The notes under the pieces are model-generated. The model saw nothing but the letters and a program-made list of their open reading frames with translations, had not been told where the DNA came from and did not search any database. Shown here piece by piece: positions 52,434 through 60,391 of a stretch of DNA of 64,000 nt. Origin of the DNA: Glycomyces tritici (GTDB lineage Bacteria > Actinomycetota > Actinomycetes > Mycobacteriales > Micromonosporaceae); NCBI RefSeq assembly GCF_030403505.1, contig NZ_JAUEMJ010000002.1, forward strand, positions 496,001 to 560,000, given 5' to 3'. How positions within the stretch are numbered: position 1 is the stretch's first letter; every line of letters starts with the position of its first letter. The translations under genes were made by a program, and so were the position numbers.

Positions 52434-52898
52434 ATGGACGAACTTGACGCATCGATCGTGCGGTTGCTCCAGTCGGATGCGCGGCTGTCGAACCGGGAGC
52501 TGGCCCGCCGGCTCGGGGTCGCGCCGTCCACCGCGCTGGAGCGGGTCCGGGCGCTGACGAAGCGCGGGGTGATCCGCGGCTACGGCGCCGATGTGGACCT
52601 CGCGGCGCTCGGCCGGCGCGCGGAGGCGCTGGTGTCGGTGCAGCTGCGCCAGCACCAGCGGTCCTCGTACGAGTCGTTCCGGGAGACCGTGGGCTCGTGG
52701 CCGGAGGTCGTGACCCTGTTCGTGGTCTCCGGCGGCAGCGACATCGTGATCCACGTGGCCGTGTCCGATGTCGAACGGCTGCATGCGTTCCTGGTCGACC
52801 GGCTCGGCACGCGGCCCGAGGTCGCGCGGTTCCAGACCTCGATGGTGTTCCAGCGCCACCACAACCGGGTGCTCGAGCCGCTGCCGCCCGAGGACTAG
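52434..52898 (+). CDS. Lrp/AsnC-family regulator
   Basis: 154 aa: N-terminal HTH (about 1-50, LDASIVRLLQSDARLSNRELARRLGVAPSTALERV) and a RAM ligand domain with VVSGGSDIVIHV. GATAAT (52422-52427) ends 6 nt before the ATG: leaderless. Likely regulates itself and the divergent amino acid permease. Its stop codon directly abuts the stop of the convergent next gene. Confidence 0.93.
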   Translation: MDELDASIVRLLQSDARLSNRELARRLGVAPSTALERVRALTKRGVIRGYGADVDLAALGRRAEALVSVQLRQHQRSSYESFRETVGSWPEVVTLFVVSGGSDIVIHVAVSDVERLHAFLVDRLGTRPEVARFQTSMVFQRHHNRVLEPLPPED

Positions 52899-53327
52899 TC
52901 AGGCCCGGCGGGCCCGGTTCCAGAGTCCGAGCTGCACGGCGCCCCAGGCGGCCTCGACGACGAGGAAGCCCCACAGCAGCTGCGGGCCGCCTTGGGCGAG
53001 GGCGTTGACCATCGCCGCGGAGAACAGGACGCGGGCGAACCCGTCGAAGAGGCCGTGCAGCACTTGGGGACGGACGACCCGCAGCACCGACCAGACCACG
53101 ACGACCGATCCCATCAGGTTGGCGTAGAAGACCTGCATGAGGTCGAGTTCGGGGAAGCCGCGCAGGCCGAGCGCGCCGCTCAGGGCGTCGAGCGCGCCGT
53201 GCAGGAGCATGAACGTCCAGGGCGTGGCGAAGCCGGCGGTCACGATGAGGTCGTAGACCGCGCTGGAGCGGACGAGCCGCAGGTATGCGTCGGATCGGCT
53301 CGGGGCCGAGAGGGTCAGGGCGGTCAT
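52899..53327 (-). CDS. Small membrane protein, MerR-controlled
   Basis: 142 aa with three to four helices (about 25-42, 65-90, 95-112, 115-133). Not assigned; pattern recalls small actinobacterial integral proteins found beside MerR genes. GGAG precedes the ATG. Its promoter carries the MerR operator described at 53365-53396. Confidence 0.8.
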   Translation of the reverse strand: MTALTLSAPSRSDAYLRLVRSSAVYDLIVTAGFATPWTFMLLHGALDALSGALGLRGFPELDLMQVFYANLMGSVVVVWSVLRVVRPQVLHGLFDGFARVLFSAAMVNALAQGGPQLLWGFLVVEAAWGAVQLGLWNRARRA

Positions 53328-53364
53328 GGCGGGGCTCCATTCGTTCGGGTGGCGGGGACGGCCT

Positions 53365-53396
53365 ACCGTAAACGGTGGAGTGCACTCCAAGGTCAA
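53365..53396 (-). promoter_or_regulatory. MerR-type promoter with 19-20-bp spacer
   Basis: Read on the - strand: -35 TTGACC (53396-53391), -10 TACGGT (53370-53365) or TTACGG one base earlier, spacer 20 or 19 bp, with the palindrome TGGAGTGCACTCCA (53376-53389) inside. Over-long spacer with central dyad is the mark of MerR-activated promoters; it drives the membrane protein gene. Confidence 0.75.
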
Positions 53397-53420
53397 GTCG
53401 AAGCGGAGCGGGGAGGCAGT

Positions 53421-53807
53421 GTGCGCATCGGCGAGCTGTCGGAGCGGTCGGGCCTGAGCAGGGACGCCATCCGGTTCTACGAGAAGACCGGGTTGGTCGA
53501 ATCACACCGCTCCCCCAACGGCTACCGCGAGTTCGCGGCGGACGCGGTCCCGTGGCTCGCGTACGTGCGCACGGCGCAGCGGCTGGGGTTCTCGCTCGCG
53601 GAGATCGCCGCGCACGGCGCGGAGCTCAGGGAGGCGCCGGATTCGGCCGCCGCGCTCTCGGCGCTGTTCGCGGCGAAGATCGCGGTCGTCGACGCGAAGA
53701 TGGCCGAGCTGGCCTCCCTGCGCGAAGAGCTGGCCGAGCGGGCGGGCACCGCGTGCCCGCTCAGGCCCGACCCGCCGCGGTCCACATTCGGCGCACGCCC
53801 GACCTGA
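53421..53807 (+). CDS. MerR-family regulator
   Basis: 128 aa: winged HTH RIGELSERSGLSRDAIRFYEKTGLV, then a dimerisation coiled coil (about 80-115). One Cys near the C-terminus (TACPLRP), no obvious metal site. GTG start after GGGGAGG. Acts on the promoter at 53365-53396 between it and the divergent membrane protein gene. Confidence 0.92.
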   Translation: MRIGELSERSGLSRDAIRFYEKTGLVESHRSPNGYREFAADAVPWLAYVRTAQRLGFSLAEIAAHGAELREAPDSAAALSALFAAKIAVVDAKMAELASLREELAERAGTACPLRPDPPRSTFGARPT

Positions 53808-54381
53808 CGCGCTCCTCCCCCAGCTCGGGCAGCAGCGCGGTCAGCAGCTCGGCGTCGACCATCGCGAGCAGGGCGTGCGCCGTGTGCTCGGCGTCCTCGT
53901 CGCGCGGCAGCAGGATCGCGACATGGCGGTGCCAGAAGCGGTAGGCGCCGATGCGGTACCGCGCGCCCGGACTCGCCGTCTCGGACATGCGCACGAGCGG
54001 CAGGTACTCGAGCGCGTAGTCCAGGTACGCGTCCGCGAAGGCCGTGAGGCGGTCCCGTTCGGGCGCACCGGGTCCCAGCGGCGGCGGGCCGCTGAGGACC
54101 GCTTCCTGGAGCACGCGCTCGCGCGCGTCCAGGAGCGCCGCGGCGAGCCCGGCCTTGTCGCCGAAGCGGCGGAACAGCGTGCCCTTGCCGACCCCGGCGG
54201 CGGCGGCGACCTTGTCCATCGAGACGGCCTCGACCCCTTGATCGGCGAAGAGCCGGGCCGCCGCGTCCAGGATCGCGGCGCGGTTGCGGGCCGCGTCGGC
54301 GCGCTCCTTCGGCGGCGGCGTGCGCAGCAGCTCAAGCGGGGTTGCAGAAACGGACCGTGGTCCGTTAATATCGTCGTACAC
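53761..54381 (-). CDS. TetR-family regulator
   Basis: 206 aa from GTG 54381 (212 from GTG 54399). HTH about 35-80: AILDAAARLFADQGVEAVSMDKVAAAAGVGKGTLFRRFGDK, with a TetR ligand domain. Start 54381 preferred since TATAGT (54388-54393 on -) ends 6 nt before it, giving a leaderless mRNA. Its 3' end overlaps the MerR gene end by 47 bp, convergently. Divergent from the rhodanese gene. Confidence 0.88.
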   Translation of the reverse strand: MYDDINGPRSVSATPLELLRTPPPKERADAARNRAAILDAAARLFADQGVEAVSMDKVAAAAGVGKGTLFRRFGDKAGLAAALLDARERVLQEAVLSGPPPLGPGAPERDRLTAFADAYLDYALEYLPLVRMSETASPGARYRIGAYRFWHRHVAILLPRDEDAEHTAHALLAMVDAELLTALLPELGEERVRSGVRRMWTAAGRA

Positions 54382-54398
54382 ATCTGGACTATAGTCCA
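54349..54398. promoter_or_regulatory. Twin GGAC-N4-GTCC operators
   Basis: AACGGAC-CGTG-GTCCGTT (54349-54366) and TGGAC-TATA-GTCCA (54385-54398) share the core GGAC-N4-GTCC at 34-bp spacing. The second overlaps both divergent -10 regions; the first lies inside the TetR coding start. Confidence 0.7.
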
Positions 54399-54418
54399 CT
54401 TACTTGGAAGGCGATGCC

Positions 54419-54745
54419 ATGACCGCGCTCATCACCCGCGAGGAACTCCAGGCCGCGATCGCGAGCGGCACCGTGACCGTCCTCGACGCCCTCGGCGGCG
54501 AGTACCACGCGAAGCAGCACCTGCCCGGGGCGCTCCCGCTCGTGCTCGCCGAGGTCGACGCCCGCGCACCGGAGCTCCTGCCCGACCGCGACGCCGCGAT
54601 CGTCACCTACTGCTCGAACGAGGCCTGCCCCAACAGCGGCCAGGTCGCCGAGCGGCTCCAAGGCCTCGGCTACACGAACGTGCGCAAGTACAAAGAGGGC
54701 ATCGAGGACTGGACCGGCGCGGGCCTGCCCGTCGAATCCGCCTGA
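54419..54745 (+). CDS. Rhodanese-domain protein
   Basis: 108 aa, one rhodanese domain with active-site Cys65 in the loop YCSNEACPNS and a second Cys70. Carries sulfane sulfur in sulfide or thiol metabolism, or acts on the oxidative stress response. GGAAGG before the ATG. Divergent from and probably repressed by the TetR protein. Confidence 0.92.
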   Translation: MTALITREELQAAIASGTVTVLDALGGEYHAKQHLPGALPLVLAEVDARAPELLPDRDAAIVTYCSNEACPNSGQVAERLQGLGYTNVRKYKEGIEDWTGAGLPVESA

Positions 54746-54858
54746 GCCGCAACCGGTGCGGCCGCTCCTGAGGCGGGCGGCCGCACCGCGGGGCGCTACG
54801 GTGGCCTCGCGACACCCGCATCACCCGCCCCACCGGTGACCGATCCCCGAGGTACCAC

Positions 54859-55317
54859 GTGAAACTGCTCTTCCACACCGCCAACATCTACATGATCCTG
54901 GGCCTGGTCAGCGGCCTGTACTACCGCGAGCTCACCCATCTCAGCGGCTTCGAGGGCGAGACGAGGCTGAGCGTCGTCCACACCCACCTGCTCGCACTCG
55001 GCATGCTGTTCTTCCTCATCGCGCTCGCCCTGGAGAAGGTCTTCGCCCTCAGCGAGAGCCGCCTCTTCAAGTGGTTCTACTGGGTCTACAACGGCGGCCT
55101 GGCACTCACGGTGGCCGTGCTGATCCTGCGCGGGACGCTGACGGTGCTCGACGCCGAGCCGACCGGCGCCGCCGACTCGGCCCTCGCCGGCATCGCCGGA
55201 TTCGGGCACATCGTGCTCACGGTCGGCCTGATCCTGTTCTTCCACACCATCGAGAAGCGCATCAAGGCGGAGCAGCGCCCCGAGGAGGCCGCCGAGCCCG
55301 AGCCGGCCCCGGCCTAG
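54859..55317 (+). CDS. DUF2871 membrane protein
   Basis: 152 aa with four helices (about 8-24, 40-60, 74-96, 110-130) and conserved-looking His residues at 6, 40, 42, 116 and 127 positions approximately, suggestive of heme or metal binding. Ends in a Pro/Glu-rich tail. GTG start after CGAGGT. Function unknown. Confidence 0.8.
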   Translation: MKLLFHTANIYMILGLVSGLYYRELTHLSGFEGETRLSVVHTHLLALGMLFFLIALALEKVFALSESRLFKWFYWVYNGGLALTVAVLILRGTLTVLDAEPTGAADSALAGIAGFGHIVLTVGLILFFHTIEKRIKAEQRPEEAAEPEPAPA

Positions 55318-55328
55318 ACGAGAACGAA

Positions 55329-55360
55329 GCGGGGCCGGAGGCGTGCGCCTCCGGCCCCGC
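55329..55360. terminator. Bidirectional hairpin
   Basis: Perfect 15-bp arms around TG, between the convergent DUF2871 and quinone oxidoreductase genes. Confidence 0.85.
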
Positions 55361-55371
55361 CTTCATGCGGG

Positions 55372-56313
55372 CTACTCGATGAGGAGCACGGTCTTGCCGC
55401 GGGACTTGCCCGCCATCAAGCGCGCCAAGGCCTCCGCGGCGTCCTCCAGCGGGACCTCGAAGTCGATGCGCATCCGCAGCTGCCCCAGCTCGACCGCATC
55501 GGCGAGGGACTTGAGCGTCGCCGGGCGGGCGTCGGCGTAGAGGTTCGCGCCGCGCAGGCCGCGCGTGGCGAGCACCTCGTCGTCGACCGCCCCGTTCGAG
55601 GAGACGATCACCCCGTTCGGCTTGAGCAGCGCCGCGATCGGCTCGATCTCCCCGCGACCTGAGATGAGGTCCACAATGGCGTCGATGCCGTCGGGGTGGG
55701 CCGAGCGCACCTGCTCGGCGACGGGGCCCTGGGTGAAGTCGACGGTCTCGGCCGCGCCGAGCTCGCGCAGGTAGTCGGCGGTCGCGGGGTCGGTGGTGCC
55801 GATGACCCTGACGCCCTGCGCGGCGGCGAACTGCACGGCGGCCTGCCCGACACCGCCGGACGCGCCGTTGACGAGCAGCGTGCAGCCGGGGCCGATCCCG
55901 GTGCCCTCCACGAAGTCGTGGGCCGCCGCACCCGCGGTCGGCAGGGCCGCGGCGGTGCCGAACGAGAGGCCGGCGGGCATCCGGGCGAGCTTGGCGGCCT
56001 TGGCGACCGCGAACTCCGCGTAGGAGCCGCGGCCCTGCTGGACGTCCATGAACTGGCCGAAGACCCGCTCACCGGGCGCGAAGTCCGCGCCCTCGCCGAC
56101 CCGCTCCACCGTGCCCGCCCCGTCGGAGCCGAGCACGAGCGGGAAGGCGTGCTCCACCGATCCGCGCATCGCGCCCTCGACGACCTTCCAGTCGAAGGGG
56201 TTCACCCCCGCCGCGGCGAGGCGCACGAGCACTTCGTCGGGGCCCGGATCGGGAACGGGAAGCTCGACCAGCCTCGGCTCGGTATCGAAATCGGTGACTA
56301 CGACGGCACGCAT
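55372..56313 (-). CDS. NADP-dependent quinone oxidoreductase (zinc-less MDR)
   Basis: 313 aa, quinone-reductase type MDR protein. GroES-like N-terminal part (AAAGVNPFDWKVVEGAM), cofactor motif NGASGGVGQAAVQFAAA, no structural-zinc Cys cluster. Start at ATG 56313, since AAGGGA is 6 nt upstream; the ATG at 56319 abuts that site. Confidence 0.9.
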   Translation of the reverse strand: MRAVVVTDFDTEPRLVELPVPDPGPDEVLVRLAAAGVNPFDWKVVEGAMRGSVEHAFPLVLGSDGAGTVERVGEGADFAPGERVFGQFMDVQQGRGSYAEFAVAKAAKLARMPAGLSFGTAAALPTAGAAAHDFVEGTGIGPGCTLLVNGASGGVGQAAVQFAAAQGVRVIGTTDPATADYLRELGAAETVDFTQGPVAEQVRSAHPDGIDAIVDLISGRGEIEPIAALLKPNGVIVSSNGAVDDEVLATRGLRGANLYADARPATLKSLADAVELGQLRMRIDFEVPLEDAAEALARLMAGKSRGKTVLLIE

Positions 56314-56501
56314 GGACATCCCTTCGGTTCGGCCCGGATCCGCGCCGGCCACCGGCGCGGGTCCAGGCAGTTCGGGTTTGCGCGCGGGGCCTCGTACACC
56401 GCATCTCAGGTACTCTGCTCCCTGGCTCTACACAATAGAGTCCCGCGCCCTGCCCATAGGCCGCAAACCCCGCAAACCCGATCCTGCCCGAGGAGTTCCC
56501 C

Positions 56502-57119
56502 ATGCGCCCATGGATGAACCGCGCCGTGCGCCGCGGACGCATCCACGGCCGCCTGATGCTCGTGCTCATCGCGGTCGCCGTCCTCGTCTCGGCCGCCGCG
56601 GTCTGGCAGTTCAGCGCGCTCCGCGACGACCACGACCCCGACCTCGCCCGCTTCGACGACGAGGAGACCGCCACCACCGAGAGCGCCGCGGCCGTCGCCG
56701 AGACCCCGCCGAGCAGCGCCCCGGCACCGCCCTCCCCCACCGTCTCCGCATCGCCGACCGAGGCCGCCTCGAGCAGCGCGGCCGCGAGCGAGCCGGCCGG
56801 GACCACGGAGGCGATCGTCACCGGCCCGCAGTGCACGGCCTCGCTGACCCTCGACAACGAGTGGAGCGAATCGGTGTCGGTCACCGTCACCATCGCCAAC
56901 ACCGGCGCCGACCCGGTCGACGGCTGGGAGGTGCAGATCGGGATCAAGCACCTGAGTGTGACCGCGACCTGGGGCATCGCCCATATCGAGGGTGAGCGGT
57001 ACGGCGACGTCCTGTTCAACGCCGCGATCGACGCGGGCGAGAGCGTCGACGCGAGCTTCCAGGCCGAGGTGCAGGGACGCTACGAGATCCCGGAGACGGT
57101 GCCCTGCACGCCGGTCTGA
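56502..57119 (+). CDS. Membrane-anchored CBM2 (cellulose-binding) protein without catalytic domain
   Basis: 205 aa. A single N-terminal helix (about 18-38, uncleaved anchor) is followed by a Ser/Pro/Thr/Ala linker (about 60-105) and a family 2 carbohydrate-binding module bounded by Cys pair GPQCTAS ... VPCTPV, with Trp in DGWEVQI and ATWGIAH. Presumably tethers cells to cellulose or chitin. CGAGGAG precedes the ATG. Confidence 0.85.
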   Translation: MRPWMNRAVRRGRIHGRLMLVLIAVAVLVSAAAVWQFSALRDDHDPDLARFDDEETATTESAAAVAETPPSSAPAPPSPTVSASPTEAASSSAAASEPAGTTEAIVTGPQCTASLTLDNEWSESVSVTVTIANTGADPVDGWEVQIGIKHLSVTATWGIAHIEGERYGDVLFNAAIDAGESVDASFQAEVQGRYEIPETVPCTPV

Positions 57120-57123
57120 TCGG

Positions 57124-57594
57124 TCATCCGATGTGGATGGTCGGGCGGTGGTGGACCGGGAAGTTCACCGAGTTCGCGATGAAGCAGTCCTTGCTCGCGT
57201 CGTGGTGGAGCGCCAGCGCGCGGTCGGCCTTCTCGGGGTCGGCGATCGTGACGACCGGGGCGAGGGTCACCTCCGTGAAGCGCCCGCCGTGCCCGTCCTC
57301 GCCCATGGTGCCGGTCGCGGTGTCCTCGTAGGCGGTGACGACGAGGCGCTCACGCGCGCACAGCGACAGGTAGGTGAGCATGTGGCAGTCGGCGAGGCTG
57401 GCGACCAGCAGCTCCTCGGGGTTCCAGCGCTCGGGCTGGCCGCGGAACGCGGGGTCGGCGCTGGCCTGGATCACGGGCTTCCCGGCGGCGAGAAGATCGT
57501 GGTCGCGTCCGTAGGCGCGGTAGTTCGCGGTGCCTTCGCCGGTGTTGCCGGTCCAGCGCATCGTGATCTCGTAGTGGTGCTCGCGACCGCTCAT
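57124..57594 (-). CDS. OsmC-family peroxiredoxin-like protein
   Basis: 156 aa, OsmC/YhfA group, with the two catalytic Cys: Cys70 (SLADCHM) and Cys137 (KDCFIANS). Reduces organic hydroperoxides with a dithiol partner. AAGGAG before the ATG, which overlaps the AlkZ-like stop by 4 bp. Last gene of a three-gene operon. Confidence 0.92.
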   Translation of the reverse strand: MSGREHHYEITMRWTGNTGEGTANYRAYGRDHDLLAAGKPVIQASADPAFRGQPERWNPEELLVASLADCHMLTYLSLCARERLVVTAYEDTATGTMGEDGHGGRFTEVTLAPVVTIADPEKADRALALHHDASKDCFIANSVNFPVHHRPTIHIG

Positions 57595-58781
57595 GGCGGG
57601 CTCCTTCCGGTTCGGGGGCGGGGCGGTGGCCGAAATCGTAACCGAGGGGCCAGCAGCACGGTCCGGCCTGCGGGGAGCCGCGGCCACCAGTGGTGGTAGC
57701 GGGAGTACGCATCGGGGTCGCGGTCGGCGAGGAGCGCGGCGAGCGCTTCGGCTTCGGCGGCGAGCCCGGTCCAGTCGTCGTCGGTGAGGGGCCGGAGCGC
57801 GGTCGCCTCGATGCCGGCGGGGGTGGTGCGCCAGACGCCGGCGGCGCGGCCGTCGACCAGGATCATCGGGAGGACGTCGCCGTTGTTGCGGATGACGGCG
57901 GCGCGCAGGTCGGCGGGGATGGTGCGGCTGCGGTCGTGGTAGGCGAGGAAGACGTTGTCCCACATGGCCATCAGGCGGGGCGGTGCGGGGGTCTGGGGGT
58001 CGGGGATCGCGGCGTCGGGGAGGTCGTAGAGGGTTTCGCCTTGCGGGCCCTGGTGTTGGCGGAGTCGTTCGCCGAGGGCTGCGACGGCCTGTTTGACCCT
58101 GCCGCGCTGGACCATCGCGAACTGGGCGACGTCGGGGATCGAGGCGGGGCCGAATCCGGCGAGGTAGCGCAGGACGAGGTCGGCGAGCGCGTGGTCGGCG
58201 GCGTCGCGGTCGCCGAGGGCGGGCCGGTCGGGCGGGGCGAGGTAGGCGACCTTCTCGTTGAACCGCCAGGGGCCGCCGAGCGGGACGCGCAGGAGCGGCG
58301 CGTACTGGCGGATGCCGGGCCAGGCGGCTTTCGCGGTGTCGGGGCCGAGCCGTTCGGCGAGCAGGGCTTCGCAGTCGCGGGCCGTGCGGGGCTCGGTGGT
58401 GAACGGGAGGAGGTCCGCGGCGTGCCGGGCGGCTTCGGTCGCGGTGATGCCGGCTTCGGTGATGCGGGTGCCGAGTTTGGCGGCGTAGAGGGAGGGCTCG
58501 GTGGCTTCGCGGAACGGCCGGTAGTCGGCGGCGGCGACGGCGTGGAGGGTCATGCGGATGGGGTTGCCGCGCACGAGGTCGAAGGCGGTGAACGCGTGGT
58601 CGAGGTCGGCGGGGTCGAAGCCCGAGATGCGGTTCCACAGTCCGATGTAGGGGGACGCGGGCGACTGGGCCTGGACGGCGACGGCGGCGCGGACGGCGTC
58701 GACCACGCCGTTCGGGCGGCGTTGCAGGAGGGACTGCCGGTCGAGGGTGGCGCGGTTGAGGTGGTCGGCGGTGAGCTGCAT
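57591..58781 (-). CDS. AlkZ-like winged-helix DNA glycosylase (HTH_42)
   Basis: 396 aa, typical length. Tandem winged helices of the HTH_42 family and the catalytic QxQ motif at Gln37-Ala-Gln39 (AVQAQSP), the same positions as in AlkZ. Members excise bulky alkylated bases or unhook crosslinks. Starts 5 bp after the NmrA stop; overlaps OsmC, so repair and peroxide/alkyl defence are co-expressed. Confidence 0.87.
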   Translation of the reverse strand: MQLTADHLNRATLDRQSLLQRRPNGVVDAVRAAVAVQAQSPASPYIGLWNRISGFDPADLDHAFTAFDLVRGNPIRMTLHAVAAADYRPFREATEPSLYAAKLGTRITEAGITATEAARHAADLLPFTTEPRTARDCEALLAERLGPDTAKAAWPGIRQYAPLLRVPLGGPWRFNEKVAYLAPPDRPALGDRDAADHALADLVLRYLAGFGPASIPDVAQFAMVQRGRVKQAVAALGERLRQHQGPQGETLYDLPDAAIPDPQTPAPPRLMAMWDNVFLAYHDRSRTIPADLRAAVIRNNGDVLPMILVDGRAAGVWRTTPAGIEATALRPLTDDDWTGLAAEAEALAALLADRDPDAYSRYHHWWPRLPAGRTVLLAPRLRFRPPPRPRTGRSPP

Positions 58782-58786
58782 GGGCG

Positions 58787-59635
58787 TTAGCGTCGCAGGT
58801 ACTCGGCGAAGGTCGTCGGGGGCGTCCCGGTGAGCCGTTCGACGTCGCCGGGCGCGGCGGCGAAGCGGGCTTCGCGTACGGAGCGGAACATGCTGGCGTA
58901 GGCCTCGATGAGCCACTCGGGTCCGCCGTCGGCGGCGAGGCGTTCGCGGTAGTCGGCGTCGTCGATCGGCTTGTACCGCAAGGGCTTTCCGTGCGCCGCG
59001 GTCGCGGCGGCGGCGATCTGGTCGCCGGTGAGGGCTTCGGGGCCGGTGAGGTCGACGGCGCCTTCGATGCGGGCGGTCGCGGCGGCGGCCAGCGCGCGGG
59101 CGACGTCCTCGCGGGCGACGAGGGAGGTGCCGGCGTCGCCGAGCGGCAGGGCGAGTTCGCCGGTGTCCGTTGCGATGCCGTTCGAAGCGGTGCCGTTCGC
59201 AGCGGAGCCGAGCCAGGTGGCGGTGAAGAAGTCGGCGAAGACGGAGGTGCGGGCGAGGCAGTGGGGGCGGTCGGCGAGGAGGGCTTCGGTCTCCCGGTGG
59301 CCGGGTGCGTAGTAGAAGCGCGAGTCCGGGGCGATGTCGATGATGCTGGTGTAGACGATGTGCACGTCGGGCGGGCAGGCGGCGATGATGTTGCGGTGGT
59401 GGCGGGCCATCGTCTCGGCGGTGCCGTCGCTGGAGACCATCACGAGGGTGTCGAGGCCGCGGAACGCCTCGGTCAGGGACGCGGGCTCGTCGTAGTCGGC
59501 GCGCCGGGCGGTGGGGCCGGGCGGGAGGGCTTCGGGGCGCCGGGCGAGGGCGAGGAGGTCGTCGCGTCCTGCGGCGAGGAGGTGGCGGATGACGGCCGAG
59601 CCGATGCCGCCGGTCGCGCCGGTGATGCCGATCAT
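58787..59635 (-). CDS. NmrA/QOR2-type NAD(P)-binding protein
   Basis: 282 aa: TGATGGIG N-terminal motif, VSSDGTAETMARHHRNIIAA and tail TGTPPTTFAEYLRR. Likely NAD(P)H quinone oxidoreductase-like. GGAG precedes the ATG. First gene of the operon with AlkZ-like and OsmC. Confidence 0.9.
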   Translation of the reverse strand: MIGITGATGGIGSAVIRHLLAAGRDDLLALARRPEALPPGPTARRADYDEPASLTEAFRGLDTLVMVSSDGTAETMARHHRNIIAACPPDVHIVYTSIIDIAPDSRFYYAPGHRETEALLADRPHCLARTSVFADFFTATWLGSAANGTASNGIATDTGELALPLGDAGTSLVAREDVARALAAAATARIEGAVDLTGPEALTGDQIAAAATAAHGKPLRYKPIDDADYRERLAADGGPEWLIEAYASMFRSVREARFAAAPGDVERLTGTPPTTFAEYLRR

Positions 59636-59769
59636 GCCGGCTCCGTTCAAGGTTCGGCCCCGGTCGCTGGTGCGGCCGGGGCGGTGGGGCTCCAATGGTG
59701 CCTGAACGGAGGGGGGCGGGCGCGTCGGGGCCGGCTCCTGGTGGGCCGGCCCCGGCGCCTCCGCGGGGA

Positions 59770-60198
59770 TCAGGCTTTTGCGAGGTAGGCGAGGCAGGAG
59801 TCGAGCAGCATCTGGCTGCCCTCCTTGGCCATGTCGTGCTCCTCTTTGGTGGAGCAGGTCTGCGAGATGGTGAGGCGGGTGCGGTTCTCGCCGAGGTCGA
59901 CCAGATCGAGGCGCATGACCTCTTCGCCGCCGCCGGGCGTGTCCATGCCCATGACGAGCAGTTCGTTCTCGACGACCTCGATGTAGCGGCCGGTGATCGG
60001 GAACTCCTGGCCGTCGGGGGTGACGACGGTGGCGGTGTAGCGGCCGTTCGGAGTCGGGTCCATGGACACCGAGCCCGGCTTCGAGTAGCTCCAGGCCTCG
60101 TACGGCGCGTCCTCGGTCCAGGCGGCCCAGACGGCGTCGACGGGGGCGTCGGCTTCGGCGGTGAGGGTGTAGGTGCGGGCGGTCTCGTCGGTGCTCAT
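59770..60198 (-). CDS. SRPBCC/AHSA1 domain protein
   Basis: 142 aa AHSA1-like protein (EADAPVDAVWAAWTEDAPYEAWSYSKPG ... TRLTISQTC). No ArsR gene adjacent. GAGGAG precedes the ATG. Ligand unknown. Confidence 0.88.
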   Translation of the reverse strand: MSTDETARTYTLTAEADAPVDAVWAAWTEDAPYEAWSYSKPGSVSMDPTPNGRYTATVVTPDGQEFPITGRYIEVVENELLVMGMDTPGGGEEVMRLDLVDLGENRTRLTISQTCSTKEEHDMAKEGSQMLLDSCLAYLAKA

Positions 60199-60391
60199 CT
60201 CGGATCTCCTCGGTTCGTGTCGTTCGGTGCTATGCCCATTAGGACGCCGCGGCCGTTCCGGATTCATCGGTACCGCGAAAAATTGTTTTCGATCCGCGTG
60301 ATGGGCTGCCTGAGCAGTGGGAGCCCGGTTGGAGCGGGGTGGGAGCGGGCAGGGGTGCGGGTGCGGTGCGTGCCGTTGCGGCCCTTGGCTG

